Origin: Viola odorata
Taxonomy: Eukaryota > Streptophyta > Magnoliopsida > Malpighiales > Violaceae
Length of the DNA: 64,000 bases
NCBI GenBank assembly: GCA_963691705.1
Contig: OY829545.1
Coordinates: forward strand, 11,919,893 to 11,983,892
Direction: 5' to 3'
The notes under the pieces: generated by a model
What the model was told of the DNA's origin: nothing
Seen by the model: the letters and a program-made list of their open reading frames with translations, nothing else
Databases searched by the model: none
Position numbers and translations under genes: made by a program
Part shown: one piece after another, positions 38,664 to 51,084 of the stretch
Layout: each line of letters starts with the position of its first letter
Position numbering within the stretch: the first letter of the stretch is position 1

Positions 38664-40069
38664 CTATATAGATCACATTTAACTATGTAAATGTATTAAT
38701 AGAGAGTTGAACCTGATTCGAATCTCACATCGTTTATAAAAAAAAATTAAAACACAAACTATATCACATGTGTTACACTCATGCATCGGTTATATCGAAA
38801 AGAATTTCAACCCTACTCGCCCTTTTCCCCTCTCTTGCATTTTAAAAGGTACAATTACCTTATTTATTGAAATTTTTAGATTTACATCACACATTTATTA
38901 TTTTTGTAGTATATAAAGACATGAATTTGTTTTTTTAAGTTAATGAATTTGTTAAGTCTATAATTTTTAATATTTTTCATTTATACCAATTTAGTCTTAT
39001 TATTATATAAAAAAATTATTTTTTGTTAAATTTTACGTGATCAAACGATTCATTCATTTAGCACCATATAGAAATGATAGTCATCGTAAATAATCAGTAA
39101 TAATGCAGAAGAAATATTTTCGGGTTTTTGATATGTATGGAAGATGCACACAAATGATTCAATTAATTTGGGTCTTATATTCATTTTTGTTTTTATTTAA
39201 ACTCTATATTCACAAAATCGTGTTAAATTAGACTTCGTTCAGAAACAAACCTGCCCAACCCGTTAGATCAGCGTGCCACATCAACTTTTGCTGACTTGGT
39301 GTGACACGTGACAATGAACGGGTGGAAATCTCGACCCATTTTAAACTGGAGTGCCTAAAATCAAATAGAAATTAAATAAAAATCAACTCATTTCTCATCT
39401 TCATTCAATTTCCCCAACACAAAATTAATTGCCCCACTCTTTTTTTTTTTGGCTCACCACTGTCTCTCTCTTATTCCTCTTCCTTTTTCTTTCTTTTTTA
39501 TCATTTTCGGGATTTTAGTTTCTCCAATTTTGCAAATCCATCATTTCAAGATGAACCCTTATAACTACAATCCCTCCAATTAATTGAATCATTTGTGTAA
39601 AAAACCCAAAAATCCAATATTTTGATAGAAGTAATGATCATAAAATATGAAAAAAAATGAGGAGTAACTAAAGGAATAATTTTGGGCCGTACTATGGTTG
39701 TTTGTAATTGTAGCCCTCACATGGTGCTGCAGGCCGGGTTGAAAAGTGTTGACAAAATCATCTTCATCAACTGGCAAACATTAATATATGAGCAGTGACA
39801 ATAAACTATGAGTGGTAAATGGATGGGTATGTGTAGGCATAGGTAAGGAATAAATCGGTATAGGTAGGTATGGGTATCATACCCATTTATTACTCATATA
39901 ATTTTTTAAATAGGTACTCATACTCATTTACACCCAATTAACACATACTCACCTATTAACCCATTTAAATATAATTAGTTATTAATAAGTCTAATAGTAT
40001 CATATTTGACCAAGTTTGATCAAAATAATTAATTCTTAATCGGTTGACCATTTAAACTCGATTTTGACT
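38664..40069. other. AT-rich intergenic sequence
   Basis: No gene is supported. A stretch near 39840-39970 has repeated GGGTAT and ACTCAT words, and CATTTATTACTCATA recurs at about 41230. This may mark the two sides of an unclassified element spanning about 39.8-41.3 kb. Confidence 0.4.
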
Positions 40070-40275
40070 AAGTGATTCGATTTTGGTTGTTTAGGCCCGA
40101 GTTTGGTCATTTAGGTTCGGGTTTGACCATTTAGGCTCATGTTTAACCATTTAGGTTCGGGTTTTATCGTTTAAGTTCGGGTTTAACCATTTAGGTTCGA
40201 TTTTTATCATGTATGTTCGATTTTCAACATTTAAGCTCAAATTTGACAATTTAGACTCGATTCTTACTATGTAGT
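40070..40275. repeat. Degenerate tandem repeat, about 22-bp unit
   Basis: About nine imperfect units of the type CATTTAGGTTCGGGTTTGAC follow one another, diverging towards the right end. Confidence 0.75.
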
Positions 40276-40699
40276 TTCATTTCATCCTGAAAACAAGGAT
40301 ATATTTTCTTTTCTTTTCTAATTTTTTGAAAAATCTTCAGTTTCATTTTCTAATAAAAAACTGAGATTGTTGTTTATTGTGAATGTGTTTTCCTCTTCTT
40401 CTTTTTTTCTATAGAAAAATACAATTTATTTTTTATTTTATTTTTAATATAAAATTCATGTCTTTTCTCCCTTCATCCTTTGGCCTCAACAACCAATTTT
40501 TCAGTTTCAAATTTCCAATTGAAGCTTCGAGATCGACCTGCAGATTTTAATCCCACCCAATTTCCATCAAAGAAAATAAAAAATCGAATTTTCTATACCC
40601 ATTAAAAAAAATTGAAATTAACTACTTTATTCCTACACAAACAATTAGATAAATATTAATTTATCCAAACAACTAATTAAATCAATATTAATTTAAATT

Positions 40700-41140
40700 A
40701 ACTAAATAATTTACCCAATATGGTGCAGTGGCTTGGCCGGAGGTTGTGGGGTAGTGGGTAGGCCGGCCGATGGGTGGTGATTGTCGAATGAGGTTCCGAA
40801 AGTTGCTGGAAGGGCGGACGGACTGGTGGCAGTGGAAAGCCGGAGGTTGTGGTGGCAATGGAAAGGACGACGGAAGTTTTCGATGGCAGATCTGGCAAGA
40901 GATAGAGAAGGCGGCGCCGGTGTGGCCGGTAGTGACGGAGAGAGAAGCAGTGGTGACAGATATGATGGTGGTGGTGGAGGAGAGGGGAGGTGGAGGTTGT
41001 GGGTGGAGGTGAAGTTAGAAATGAAGGTGGTGGTGGCAGCAATGGGGATGGCAGCAATGGAGAAAATGGTGATGGCAGTGGTGGTGGGAGGTGGTAGCGG
41101 TGGCTGTTACTGGAGGCAAAAAAGAAGATGAAGGAGGATA
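40700..41140. other. Purine-biased GC-rich stretch
   Basis: The plus strand is rich in GGTGG, GGAGG and GGCAG words in an otherwise AT-rich region. Frames on both strands are open by composition only (poly-Pro/His on minus, poly-Gly on plus). It resembles transposon leader sequence, like that in the solo LTR, but I cannot assign it. Confidence 0.4.
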
Positions 41141-41473
41141 GAGTTTAATTGGATATCCATAAAATTTACATATTTTAATTTAGACGAGTGATATATTTAT
41201 TTTTACCTTTTTAAAATTAAACCAACTCATTTATTACTCATAATCAATAAATATAAAACTGTAAAATTAAATAAACAGTGTTGCTTATAGTAAATAGAAC
41301 ACATTACGTGTAACACACCCGTCTATCTTTTCCTTTATGAATATTGAGCAGCGCATTGAATGAAAAATAACAACCAAAAGATTTATAAAAAAAAAATTGA
41401 AAAAAAAGAAGAGAGACGCCTTCATGCATTAAATTCACGATACAATCAATCAATAATGAAATAAATAAATAAA

Positions 41474-42355
41474 TTAAGCAAGTTTGTAGCCCTCCTCCTC
41501 TACCCGCTTCACCTTGTTGTTATGATTAGTAGAATAATTCTTGGCATGGAAATCAATAAACAGCACCAAAAGAGAAGTAATAAATATGGCATCAAAGCAC
41601 CAGCCCCAAATACCCGAACACCCGGATCCGGTAAAATGGTAGTAGAAGATCCACGCCATGATCGCGAAACTTGCGAAGAACTGCAAAATCTGCACATCCG
41701 TCACGAATTTCTTCCACTTGGGTCGTTTCCCTATCGTGCACAAGAAATAGTATGAGTACATGATGACATGCACGGTGGAGTTGATGAACATGACACCGGG
41801 GAACAGGGACTGTGAGGTGTGGAGGGAGATGTAGCACATGATCACCACCGTGGCGTGGTGGTACACGTGGAGGAACGTGAGGCGGCGACTCGAGTTGCTG
41901 AGGATGATGAGGAGGGTGTCCAGGAATTCATAGAATTTTGAGAGGTAAAAAATGTAGCACCAAAAGAAGATAGGCCCGATCGGTGGGGTGTTTTTAGGGA
42001 AACATACGAGACGTCCTACGTCTGGGAGGTGGAAGAGGACGGCAACGCAGCAACCTATTGCCATGACGAAGGAGAGAGAAAGAAGGATCATGTTGTGGAT
42101 GGCGGTGAGGAGTTTGAGTACCCGAGGGCTAACAGTGGGGCGGAGGACGGTGGAGAGGAGGAAGGTGAGAGAAATGTAGAAGATGACGGCGACGGCGAGG
42201 AAGAAGGGGGAGGAAGCAGGGGTTTCTCCCTGCTTCCATGAGAAATTGGTGACCAGAGGGGAATGGGCTAGCCAGTATTGGATGGTGGAAGCGGTTGGGT
42301 TCTTGCTTATAACATTGACGACAAGGTGTTGCACTGCTTGGAATAGGATATCCAT
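41474..42355 (-). CDS. ELO-type very-long-chain fatty acid elongase, single exon
   Basis: This is an uninterrupted 293-residue frame. It shows the ELO family signature in order: KFYEFLDTLLIIL at 140-152, the histidine box HVYHH at 163-167, NSTVHVIMYSYYF at 192-204 and a late aromatic helix near 222-242. About six to seven hydrophobic segments are visible. Family members are ER condensing enzymes that join malonyl-CoA to acyl-CoA in the first step of chain elongation, and plants carry a few such yeast-ELO-like proteins beside the KCS enzymes. The C-terminus is charged (KVKRVEEEGYKLA) without a clear dilysine signal. There are no introns and no missing key residues, so it is probably functional. 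Confidence 0.92.
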   Translation of the reverse strand: MDILFQAVQHLVVNVISKNPTASTIQYWLAHSPLVTNFSWKQGETPASSPFFLAVAVIFYISLTFLLSTVLRPTVSPRVLKLLTAIHNMILLSLSFVMAIGCCVAVLFHLPDVGRLVCFPKNTPPIGPIFFWCYIFYLSKFYEFLDTLLIILSNSSRRLTFLHVYHHATVVIMCYISLHTSQSLFPGVMFINSTVHVIMYSYYFLCTIGKRPKWKKFVTDVQILQFFASFAIMAWIFYYHFTGSGCSGIWGWCFDAIFITSLLVLFIDFHAKNYSTNHNNKVKRVEEEGYKLA

Positions 42356-42916
42356 AGCCGGAGATGAAGGGAATATTGGGGTGTGTGTGTGGAGGGAAGA
42401 AGGGGGGGTTTTAGAGTGGAAGAAGTGAATGCATGAGTAATATATAATATAGTGAGTGATAGCAATTTATGAATGGTTATGGGCATAAAGTGGAGGGAGG
42501 GAGGGGGGCAATACTCCGCTCGTGTCAAGCTTTTATTAAGTGCATTCGGCTCATATATATGTTCACCGTAATTATTTTGCATTTCTATTTTATAATTTTT
42601 TGGGAATATGTGAACCTAGCTAGTATCTACATGAGAGGATGGAGATGTACTTTGAGAGTGTATGTCATAGTTTTTCTTGTCAAACAATGCTCTAATAAGT
42701 GGAAGTGTATTTATAATCAAAACAATCATTATATTGGTGTGCGAGAATATAATTAAAAAGATAACTAGAGGTAATAAAATTTAATTTAATTAATTTAAAA
42801 TATGAGTTATAAATAAAAAGAGTTTATTAAATAATCTCGGGTGTTTTTAATGCATGGAATTTAAAATTCAAGAATTCACTTAATTAAAGAGACAGAAATT
42901 CATTACACTTTTTTTA
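42356..42916. other. Promoter side of the ELO-like gene
   Basis: AT-rich sequence upstream of the minus-strand ELO-like gene. A TATATAATAT run at about 42440 is the only core-promoter-like word seen. Confidence 0.4.
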
Positions 42917-43152
42917 CTCCCTTCCTCGTACAAAAATGAACCATAGCATATTTGCAAAGAATAAAAAAAAATTAATTGTTGAAAATAAGTCAATCAATAT
43001 CCTTTTCTATTGATTAATATCTCAAATAAGTCAATAAATATAAAATATTATGCGTTATTAATTGTAGTTTTCTTTTAAAAATATAAAAATGACATTTTAT
43101 GTGACAACCCAAATATGTTAGGGAGTCATTTTTTTTTATGTGACAGAGGCAG
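42917..43152. mobile_element. Probable decayed Stowaway MITE
   Basis: The left end CTCCCTTCCTCGTAC and the right end ATGTGACAGAGGCAG (reverse complement CTGCCTCTGTCACAT) are imperfect inverted copies. TA flanks lie at 42915-42916 and 43153-43154. The right end matches the common Stowaway end better than the left. Confidence 0.45.
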
Positions 43153-44331
43153 TATTATAAGCTAATATTTTATTAAAATAACACACTCTAGTTATTATAG
43201 TTAACTAACTTTTTATCAATAGAAGTAAAGTTTTATAAAATTAAAAAGAAAAGTTCAAAAAGTTTATAGTTAGTTTAAAATTACAGGGACGCAATATAGT
43301 TAGTTTAAAATTTATATTAATATTTTAAGATCTCGTATTCAAGTTTATAATTGCTTAATTTAAAATTTTTGAGCTACAATTTAGATCAATTTTAGAGTCC
43401 TGAGACACTGGGGTAGAGGTTCATCTGACCGAAAAGAGATTCCGGATTAAAAAAGGGCTATGCCATTGCCTATATCACATATGGAGCTGGCTGCACAGAT
43501 AGACAGGGTTTTGTGTCGCTTTCAATTTATTTCCATGTGTACCCATCTCATCAGATGGAAATAAATCCGGGGTCACACGTTTGTCGTTGTGGGCCCCACT
43601 CCCACTGTTGAATAGTCGAATACATTAATCCCTCTTTGCTTTGTTAGTTGAAACATTCAATAACCCTAGCAACGCCCGCCCAGCCATGCCACTAAACCGG
43701 GTGGGCGATCGGTTTGACCATCTAGTTTACGAAATTCAACTGTTTTTTTTCTTCCAGTTCAACAACTTTTATGGAAAAATTAAAGATTGAACCGGTTAGG
43801 GATTCGAATCTCCGGTTTATGTAGTACCTTTTTTGAGGTTGTTATGTAGTATCAGAAAAAAAGTGGTTGTAATTTATTACTCCCTGCTGTCGCCTGGAAA
43901 CAGTGGCAGCATGTAAAGGTTTTTTTTTTTTTTCTGTTTTAAAACTAACAAATTAGCTAACTCATCTTTCAACGGTACAAAAAAAAGTGGAATCGAGGAG
44001 GTAAAAAGATATGGGACCGAAGAGATAAAATGACAATTATTATAAACAGTACGAATTCATAGGAAAGTGACAGTTATTAGAAAACGGGGAGTACTTTATT
44101 ATTAAAAATTAATATTTCTCAATAAACTAGTTAGTTGGAACCACCACCCTATAATAACCTATTTTTTCCTCAATTAGATCAACAATCTTATAGTGCAAGC
44201 ATTGAAGTGTATACAAATTCTTAAAGAAGTACTTCTTCCATTAGGATATAATTATCATAGAAATAATTTTTTGTTTGTTGTTATACTCATTGCATTCTAG
44301 TTTTTAATGTAAAAATACACTTTCCAATATA
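43153..44331. other. Intergenic sequence with a possible further MITE remnant
   Basis: No gene is seen. TACTCCCTGCTGTCG at about 43879 and GGGGAGTA at about 44092 could be the worn ends of another Stowaway-type element of about 210 bp. Confidence 0.35.
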
Positions 44332-44632
44332 CTCCCTCCGTTATCAAAATGTTGTGTTTTTAATCATATCCCCGTGGACTAAGATAATAATTGTTTTAAT
44401 TATAAATATATTTTTATTTATTATCTCTCATCACCATATTAATTACTTTATTTTAAATTGACCAATTCAAAATTATCAAGATTTAAATTGATTGGTTTGA
44501 ACTTTCTAACTTATGGGGAAAATAAAAGCTATAATTAAAAAATATCAACTAACCTCTTAGAAAATATAAACGAGACAACTAATTAAAAAGATTTTTTGGC
44601 CAAAATGGGCATCCTTTCGAAAACGGAGGGAG
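44332..44632. mobile_element. Stowaway MITE, 301 bp
   Basis: It starts CTCCCTCCGTTATCAAAATG and ends GAAAACGGAGGGAG, inverted copies of each other. TA flanks lie at 44330-44331 and 44633-44634. The core is AT-rich and non-coding. Confidence 0.8.
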
Positions 44633-44634
44633 TA

Positions 44635-45529
44635 AAATACACTACACAAATGGTACAAAATGTAAATTAATTGCAGTATTAATCAGTATCTTTGTTCTTT
44701 TTTCATTACCTTGGTTCTTTTACGATAACTATATCCGAATAGAAAAATATTTAAAAAAAGAAAAATCCTTGCTTAGTATGGAAAAAAATACGACAATGTT
44801 ATTAATTAGCTAGCAGTAGCACTCTCCTTGCGTTAAGACAATTAATAGAAAAAAACAGATAAGGAGAATATTATAATTAATGAGTGTCTCACTATTTCAT
44901 TCATTAGTAATTTGTTTTTTTGAACAAATTTCAATCATCAATAGACTCCGTCGTATAATTAGTTCTTTTCGATTTGTAAAATGCCGGTCGTTTTCCGGCA
45001 GACAATAGTACGTTGGGGTAGTAATTAATGATGCAGCACATGTAATGTAAGCACCGTAAGGCCCAGCGAGTGAACAGCTTCGCAAACGACATGAAAAAAT
45101 GACATCAAATCCTTTGCTTACTTCTTTTTACTCCCATTTATTGTTTCCTTTTATTAATCATTTTAACGAGTTTTTTTTTCACACAGGTTAAAATTATAAG
45201 GAGGTTCGAACTCAAAAACTTATTAGTGTCACTTTAAAATTTAAGGTGTATTACTTTATCGTTTTAAAAAAAATCACATTAAAATGTGCGTCTTTGTAAC
45301 ATCAATTCTAAGATCGATGCAAGCATAGGAATTGGGATAACATAGGATAGGATATTGCCTATAGGAAGTTAAAAGAAGAAAATGTGTAGAAGTATACGTA
45401 TTGTAATTTTCAGTTTTTGGGTGGCTTTGCATAGAAATCAAAATGCAGGTGGTCGTTGGTAGTTGAAATTTTGTAAATTTGATGGAATTTACTTAATTGG
45501 GTGGGTTGGATTTATTAGATTATGGGCTA
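44635..45529. other. Intergenic sequence before the segmental duplication
   Basis: AT-rich, without a supported gene. A tRNA B-box-like word (GGTTCGAACTC) near 45204 has no partner A box. Confidence 0.4.
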
Positions 45530-46189
45530 CGTATGGCTGTAATTGCCATACCAACAGCCTACCACATATGCATGGGAGCCCAGAGCCTTGTAGTTGAATT
45601 ACTACACGTATGTTTGATCACATGATGTGGTAATTAATACTATGAAATTGTATGCATCACATTTAATTAACCAAAAACCGTTTTTATAATAGAAATAATG
45701 AGTTTGATCTTCCATATATCCTGATGGTGTAATAATAAATTTTTGAACCGACAAAATAAACGAAAACGACGAAGGAAGACTGAAGTTGATTTTCTTAAAT
45801 GGCCGAGAAACAGCAGATTTTGAGTTGTTGAGCTCACTGCCTTTGTTTTCTTCATTTAAAATCAATAAAATTTCGTTTTCTAATAAAAAAATGGTCGAGA
45901 AAATCAACTTCTCTCTACTCAAAAGTTAAAAGTTAAATTTTTATGATAAGTTTCACTCAACATAAACAAAAGAAAAAAAATGACATAATCGTTATACTCC
46001 CTCTAGTTTTGAGAAAATGACGTTTTAAAAAAAAAGAGGTTGATTTCGTTTTATTAAAGTTTTAAAAATCGGATCGAGAAATTGATTGAGGAGAGGAAAA
46101 GTTCAATGCACTATCGTTGCATTGTCGACTTGAATTTGCAATTTGCAATTTGCGCCAACCCACCCACCACGCTTCTTGGAGACGATGAA
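45530..46189 (+). repeat. Segmental duplication, copy A, left part
   Basis: This matches 59793 to about 60454 in the same orientation, starting ACGTATG(G/A)CTGTAATTGC and continuing through CACATGATGTGGTAATTAAT, TTCTTAAATGGCCGAG and CACGCTTCTTGGAGAC. Copy A is then split by the PIF/Harbinger element and resumes at 53790. The match is high but has small insertions and deletions. Confidence 0.9.
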
Positions 46190-46196
46190 GGGCCTG

Positions 46197-47158
46197 TTTG
46201 GCGTTCCGGTTCTGGTCCGAAACGTGCTGTGGGCAAAAGTGCTGTGGGAAAAGCACTTTTGCGCAAAGCAGTGTGCTGTTTGGTAAACATTTCTTAAAAG
46301 TGCTGTGGGAAATGAGAAGTTGTTTTAGGTGTTTGGTAAACACTGCTTTTAGAACTATGGTTTGAGTGTAAAATGACTATAAAGGGCATCAGTCATTTTT
46401 AGTGTTATTTATTTACATTATTTAATTCAATCTTTATTTCTAAACAAATAATTTAACTATAATTTTCTAAAAACTGCAATTTTAACCTTTTAACTATAAA
46501 GGATACAATTTATTTCAAGCATTAAAATTAATATATTTTAATATATATAGACTATTTAAATCAATCAATTTCTTTACACAAATAATTAACATTTTATTAA
46601 ATAAGGTTAAATATTGAGCACTATTTTAAAATTTTACATATATAAAATCACAATTATTTATTCATTATTAATCTATTACCTATTGAGTTACTTTTTTTAT
46701 GTGAACACATCAATAATATTTTTTTAATTTTTTAAGAAATTAATGTAACATATGAATTTCTACTTTGACTCCATCATATTATTCAAATAAACATAAAAGT
46801 TGGTAAGTAACATTACAATATTTACCATATGGTTCAATTATTAAAATACTCTACTAAACATTTAAAATATTAGGATCTTATTTTTTATTTTAGTATTGTC
46901 ACTAACTAATTGATATCCAATCTTACATTAAATGATATAATTGGTATTTCTATTTTAGATTTATCAAAATGTACAATATTTTTGAAATATGTAATGGCAC
47001 ATATAATAAATAAAAAACTTGATGAATAATCACATTTTTTTTAGTGAGTTTGTTACATTTTTTGTGATAAATCGTCAACTTATAAATATTTTAATTAACA
47101 AAAAAATTAATGGTAACCTAAAGAAAATGTAAAGAATTGTTTATTAAATAATACAAGT

Positions 47159-47198
<40 letters not shown>

Positions 47199-47294
47199 TA
47201 AAACTTTTTGACAATTTATCTTGAGGTAATATGAACATCAAAATAGGATTAAAATACTCATTCGGTCAACAAGTTTTACATATATAAATCACAA
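46197..47294. other. Non-coding flank of the PIF/Harbinger element, transposase 3' side
   Basis: After the terminal repeat come reiterated AAAGTGCTGTGGG words (about 46226-46310), typical subterminal motifs. The rest is AT-rich sequence with the TA microsatellite. No gene. Confidence 0.6.
47162..47195. repeat. (AT)n microsatellite
   Basis: About seventeen uninterrupted AT units inside the PIF/Harbinger element, downstream of the transposase. Confidence 0.9.
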
Positions 47295-48712
47295 TTACCT
47301 ATTCATAATTAAACTATCAGCTATTGAGTTTCGAATTACAGTCATAGGTAACATTTCACTAATATTTCTTTCACTTTGCATACTTCCTTCACCCATATGC
47401 ATCGCATCTTGTGAAACTCCAACCGTATCCGGGAAAATATCTTCAGGCACAAAATCAGGATTCTCATCCAATGTTCTAAAAGCAGGATCATTTACAGATT
47501 TCCTTCGTATAAAATTGTGCAAAGCCATAGAAGCGATTACAATTTTAACTTGCGTTGCAAATGGATACGAAGGCATGTCACGTAATATTTTCCACCTTCT
47601 CTTCCAGACTCCAAAAGTTCGTTCTATACAACATCGTAATGAAGAATGTGACTGATTAAAGATTTCCTTACGACCCCTTGGTGGTTGCCCTCGTTGAAAA
47701 TCAGGTAAGTGATACCTTGTACTCTTGTAAGGTTTCAAATACCCATTAACGTCTGGATATCCAGCATCTACCACGTAATACTTACCTAATATCATAAATA
47801 AATTAACGTTATCTCAAATAACAAAACAGAACAAATGGGAATGAAGCAAGCAAACCAATTTAGGGAAGGAGAAAATTTTTATTAACCTGGAGGTGGTTTA
47901 GGGAATTTCCAGCCTGGATTGTTGACTATAGAATTGAAAATGCGAGTATCATGGGCTGTGCCTTCCCATCCTGCGCATGCATAAATGAATTGCATGTCAA
48001 AACTACATGCTGCCATGATATTTTGAGTCGGGATGCCTTTTCTGCCAATGTATCTAATCTGATCTTCTGGAGCGACAGAAGCACATACATGTGTTCCGTC
48101 TATAGCGCCAATACAATCCTAAAATAAATTGCAATCAATTCTTAGTTGTATTAAATATGCATAGCATATATATAAAAGTAAAATTTAAATGTAAATAATT
48201 TGTTACCATACCTTAAAATATGGCATATATCTTGTATCATTCAAAATTTGTGGCGGGACACTATTGAAATCTCCAGGATGAATGATGTGCTCTGATAACG
48301 ACCACATAGCATCTAATACTTCATTAAAAACTCTACTAACTGTTTCAGTAGAGTGTTGAAATCGTTCACAAACGTGTCTAGTTGAAGCACCTAAGGCGAT
48401 AGTATATAAAAACATACACACTTTCTCAATAACGGACATTCTTCGTGATGACTCCAATTTGCAAGATGATTGTAATGTGCTCACTAGTTCTAGTATTGTA
48501 TCTTTATCCATCCTAAACATATTTATAGACCGTACTTCCCTACCAGACAATACCTCAGTCAACCATTTCATTCCTGTTTGGTATGAGGTCATACACGGTT
48601 CTTTATACAAGTAAGTGCAATAATATGTAGTGATAGCTGCAGTCGTACCAGACAGTAAATACCAAAAGTCTTCTTCGTCATTTTCTACGAACATATCATG
48701 TCCTGTATCCAT
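47295..48712 (-). CDS. PIF/Harbinger DDE transposase, 3 exons
   Basis: Exons 48712-48212, 48118-47887 and 47785-47295 join in frame to 407 residues. The first exon carries a helical DNA-binding-like region (ELVSTLQSSCKL, RMSVIEKVCMFLYTIALGAS, RHVCERFQHSTETVSRVF), as in the nuclease proteins of this superfamily. The DDE_Tnp_4 core has AIDGTHV (Asp174), VVDAGYP (Asp251) and CIERTFGVWKRRW (Glu299). All three catalytic residues are present with 47 residues between the second Asp and the Glu, the normal PIF spacing. No stop or frameshift interrupts it, so the enzyme could be active. It is transcribed in the same direction as the Myb-like gene 1.3 kb upstream. Confidence 0.93.
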
Positions 48713-50025
48713 CTCTGGAAAAAAAATTACAATGTATGTATCAATTATCCTTTACAATATACAACTTCTACTACACAAACTATAGAAGACTTATGGTTAT
48801 TCTATTTCAATTTAAGGAACCAATTATTTTTTAAATGAGACGTAAAGAAATTCAAATATATATATAATCACAACTTAAACATTTTTAAATTTAGAGACTT
48901 TTTTAAAATTTAAGTGAAAATTGCATGTTTAATTAACACGCAAATGCTATAATTAATACATACGCCCAGACCCTACCACTTTCACCAAAATTGGTGACAC
49001 ATTCAACGATTAACACTTATCCAGTAATATGATCCCACATATACGCCACAAAATTCATCATCCTTCATTGAACGGTTGCACAAAAATTATTCATAAACAA
49101 TAATTTATTCAAAAAGTATTTTTTATCATATAATTTATTCATAAATAATAATTATTAACTAAGATCATCAAACCACCACTTAGATCTTAATTAGCCTACT
49201 AATGTTAAACATGAAATACAAAAAGAACAGATAAAGAAAATAGATGTAGGCAGACTCACAGGAAAGCAAGTTGTGGAAGAAGGATCAGCCAAACTCTTGG
49301 GTAGTGAGAGATGAAGAAAAATGCACCTTTTAGTTCTTGGTTTAGGATTACGTTTTAAAAAAAATATATAAGGAGAAGTCTGCCAACTCATTAATATTTT
49401 GGTGGGAGTGGGTAGGCAATTAATACTACTCAACAATTAAATTGAACAAATTAATCCTTTGATTTTGTTCTCAGAATTATATTCTATGGGCCCTATTGAA
49501 GGCCCAATTTCACAGGCCCTCTTCCATGGCCCTTCTTCCGTATACAAAGCAAAGGAAGATGATGTTGCAGGAAACCAATAATTCCATAACCATCCCCCAT
49601 TTTTTTTCCCAATTTCAACCATCTGAATGTCAAATTTATTTTTTTACATTTTTTCTAAAATTAAACCCGTTAATCAAAATTCACTAAATAATTATTTATT
49701 TTCAAAATAATATATTTTCTTTCTTAGACATTATTATTTTTTTATTAGTTTTGGTTTTGGTACTTTTGGAATTGAATATACAAAAGCTCCATACGTGGAC
49801 AGTGTCTTAGATTTCCTACCTAAGGAATTTCATTTGTCGGTATTAAATTTAATGACAGAATCTTTTAGTTACTCAACACATTACTCATGATAACATAAGA
49901 AATTAAACTTGTTCAACATAGATCAAGAGCAAAGAAGATATCAAGTATTACAAGCAGAATCCAAAAAAAAAGTTCAAATATCACGCATCTCATACATAAT
50001 AACTAATACGATGACCTGAAATTCA
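48713..50025. other. Spacer between the two PIF/Harbinger genes
   Basis: AT-rich and non-coding. It presumably holds the terminator of the Myb-like gene and the promoter of the transposase. Confidence 0.5.
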
Positions 50026-51084
50026 CTACATATTCTTATTCGGCCCTTTATGGATGAAATGATAAGTCAGCCAGTTCAACTTGTGTGCTGGTGATTCGAG
50101 CTCAAGATAGACCTCTCTCTTTGCTTTGTCTTCCACAAATTCAGTCGAAAACATAAACAGGTCACTGTTGATATCGATCCCTGGTATGGTTTTTATGTCA
50201 GCCACAGTAGCTCTTATGGAAGGGATTTCAGATTCACTAACTTTGGAGGTCACCGTTGAACTCCTGGAGGCCACCGCACCAACCAATGTCTCGATGTGTC
50301 TAGCTAGCATTGCTGCCCCCCCTGATTGCCTCTTCCCTTTCTGGGAATGAATGCTTGACTTCTTCGTAGAACCCCCTACTTCAACATTTTTCCTCTTATT
50401 AGCTGCTGAGCTCGGTTGAGTACTTCCACCCTCAAACATCTCATCCAAACTGTCTTCAAGTCCAATAAACTCCGTTGAATCCCCACGACCTTCAACACCA
50501 GCTTGCTCCTCTTGAGGTGTAGCGTTCACATTACATCCGGGCGACATAGCAAACTCGCCGGTGGCTACAATGGTGGAAAACATCAGCTCTAGCTTATCTT
50601 GAAGTTGAGGTTCAATTCCAGTTGTTCGAAAAATTCCAAAATTCGGGTTCACCTACACAATTAAAGATATCCAAAATATTCCATTATGCAACAATTATGT
50701 AAAACAAATTCGAAAAGTTGAGCAAACAAAATGAAATAACCATAAACTAACCTTGATCTTTTCTTCCCACCAAGCATCATCTGCACTCACAGTATTTTTG
50801 TGTGTATCCCATCCTAACCCCGTCTCGTTATGCATCAAATCTTTCCATAACTTGTAATCCTTTTTTAACGCATCCCATTTGTTCTTAAGTTGTTTTTGGC
50901 CATAAGTTAATCCGGTTTCTTTACGGAACTCATTAACAACAAACTCCCACCCTTCTTTGTTGAAATGAGTATGTGGCCTAAGCATTTTCTGAATAGCACG
51001 AATGCAAACATCACAAAATGTATGCACTGTACTTTTGTGCCAAATAGCCTTGGGTACTCTACTTCCAGTCCCTATGGTTGTCAT
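50026..51084 (-). CDS. Myb/SANT-like partner protein of the PIF/Harbinger element, 2 exons
   Basis: Exons 51084-50752 and 50652-50026 join to 319 residues. The N-terminal about 110 residues are a Myb/SANT-like trihelix domain: FCDVCIRAIQKMLRPHTHFNKEGW, YGQKQLKNKWDALKKDYKLWKDL and a closing DDAWWEEKIK. A low-complexity linker (STQPSSAANKRKN, KKSSIHSQKGKRQ) could include a nuclear signal. A C-terminal segment near LFMFSTEFVEDKAKREVYLEL is typical of these plant proteins. In PIF/Harbinger elements this protein binds the ends and helps bring the transposase into the nucleus. The frame is unbroken. Confidence 0.9.

Noticed and set aside
40698..41131. Poly-Pro/His (minus) and poly-Gly (plus) frames
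   Set aside because: Both strands are open only because of purine-biased repeats.
45602..46343. Minus-strand frames of 93 to 106 codons in duplication copy A
   Set aside because: They are not kept open in copy B and cross the transposon border at 46190.
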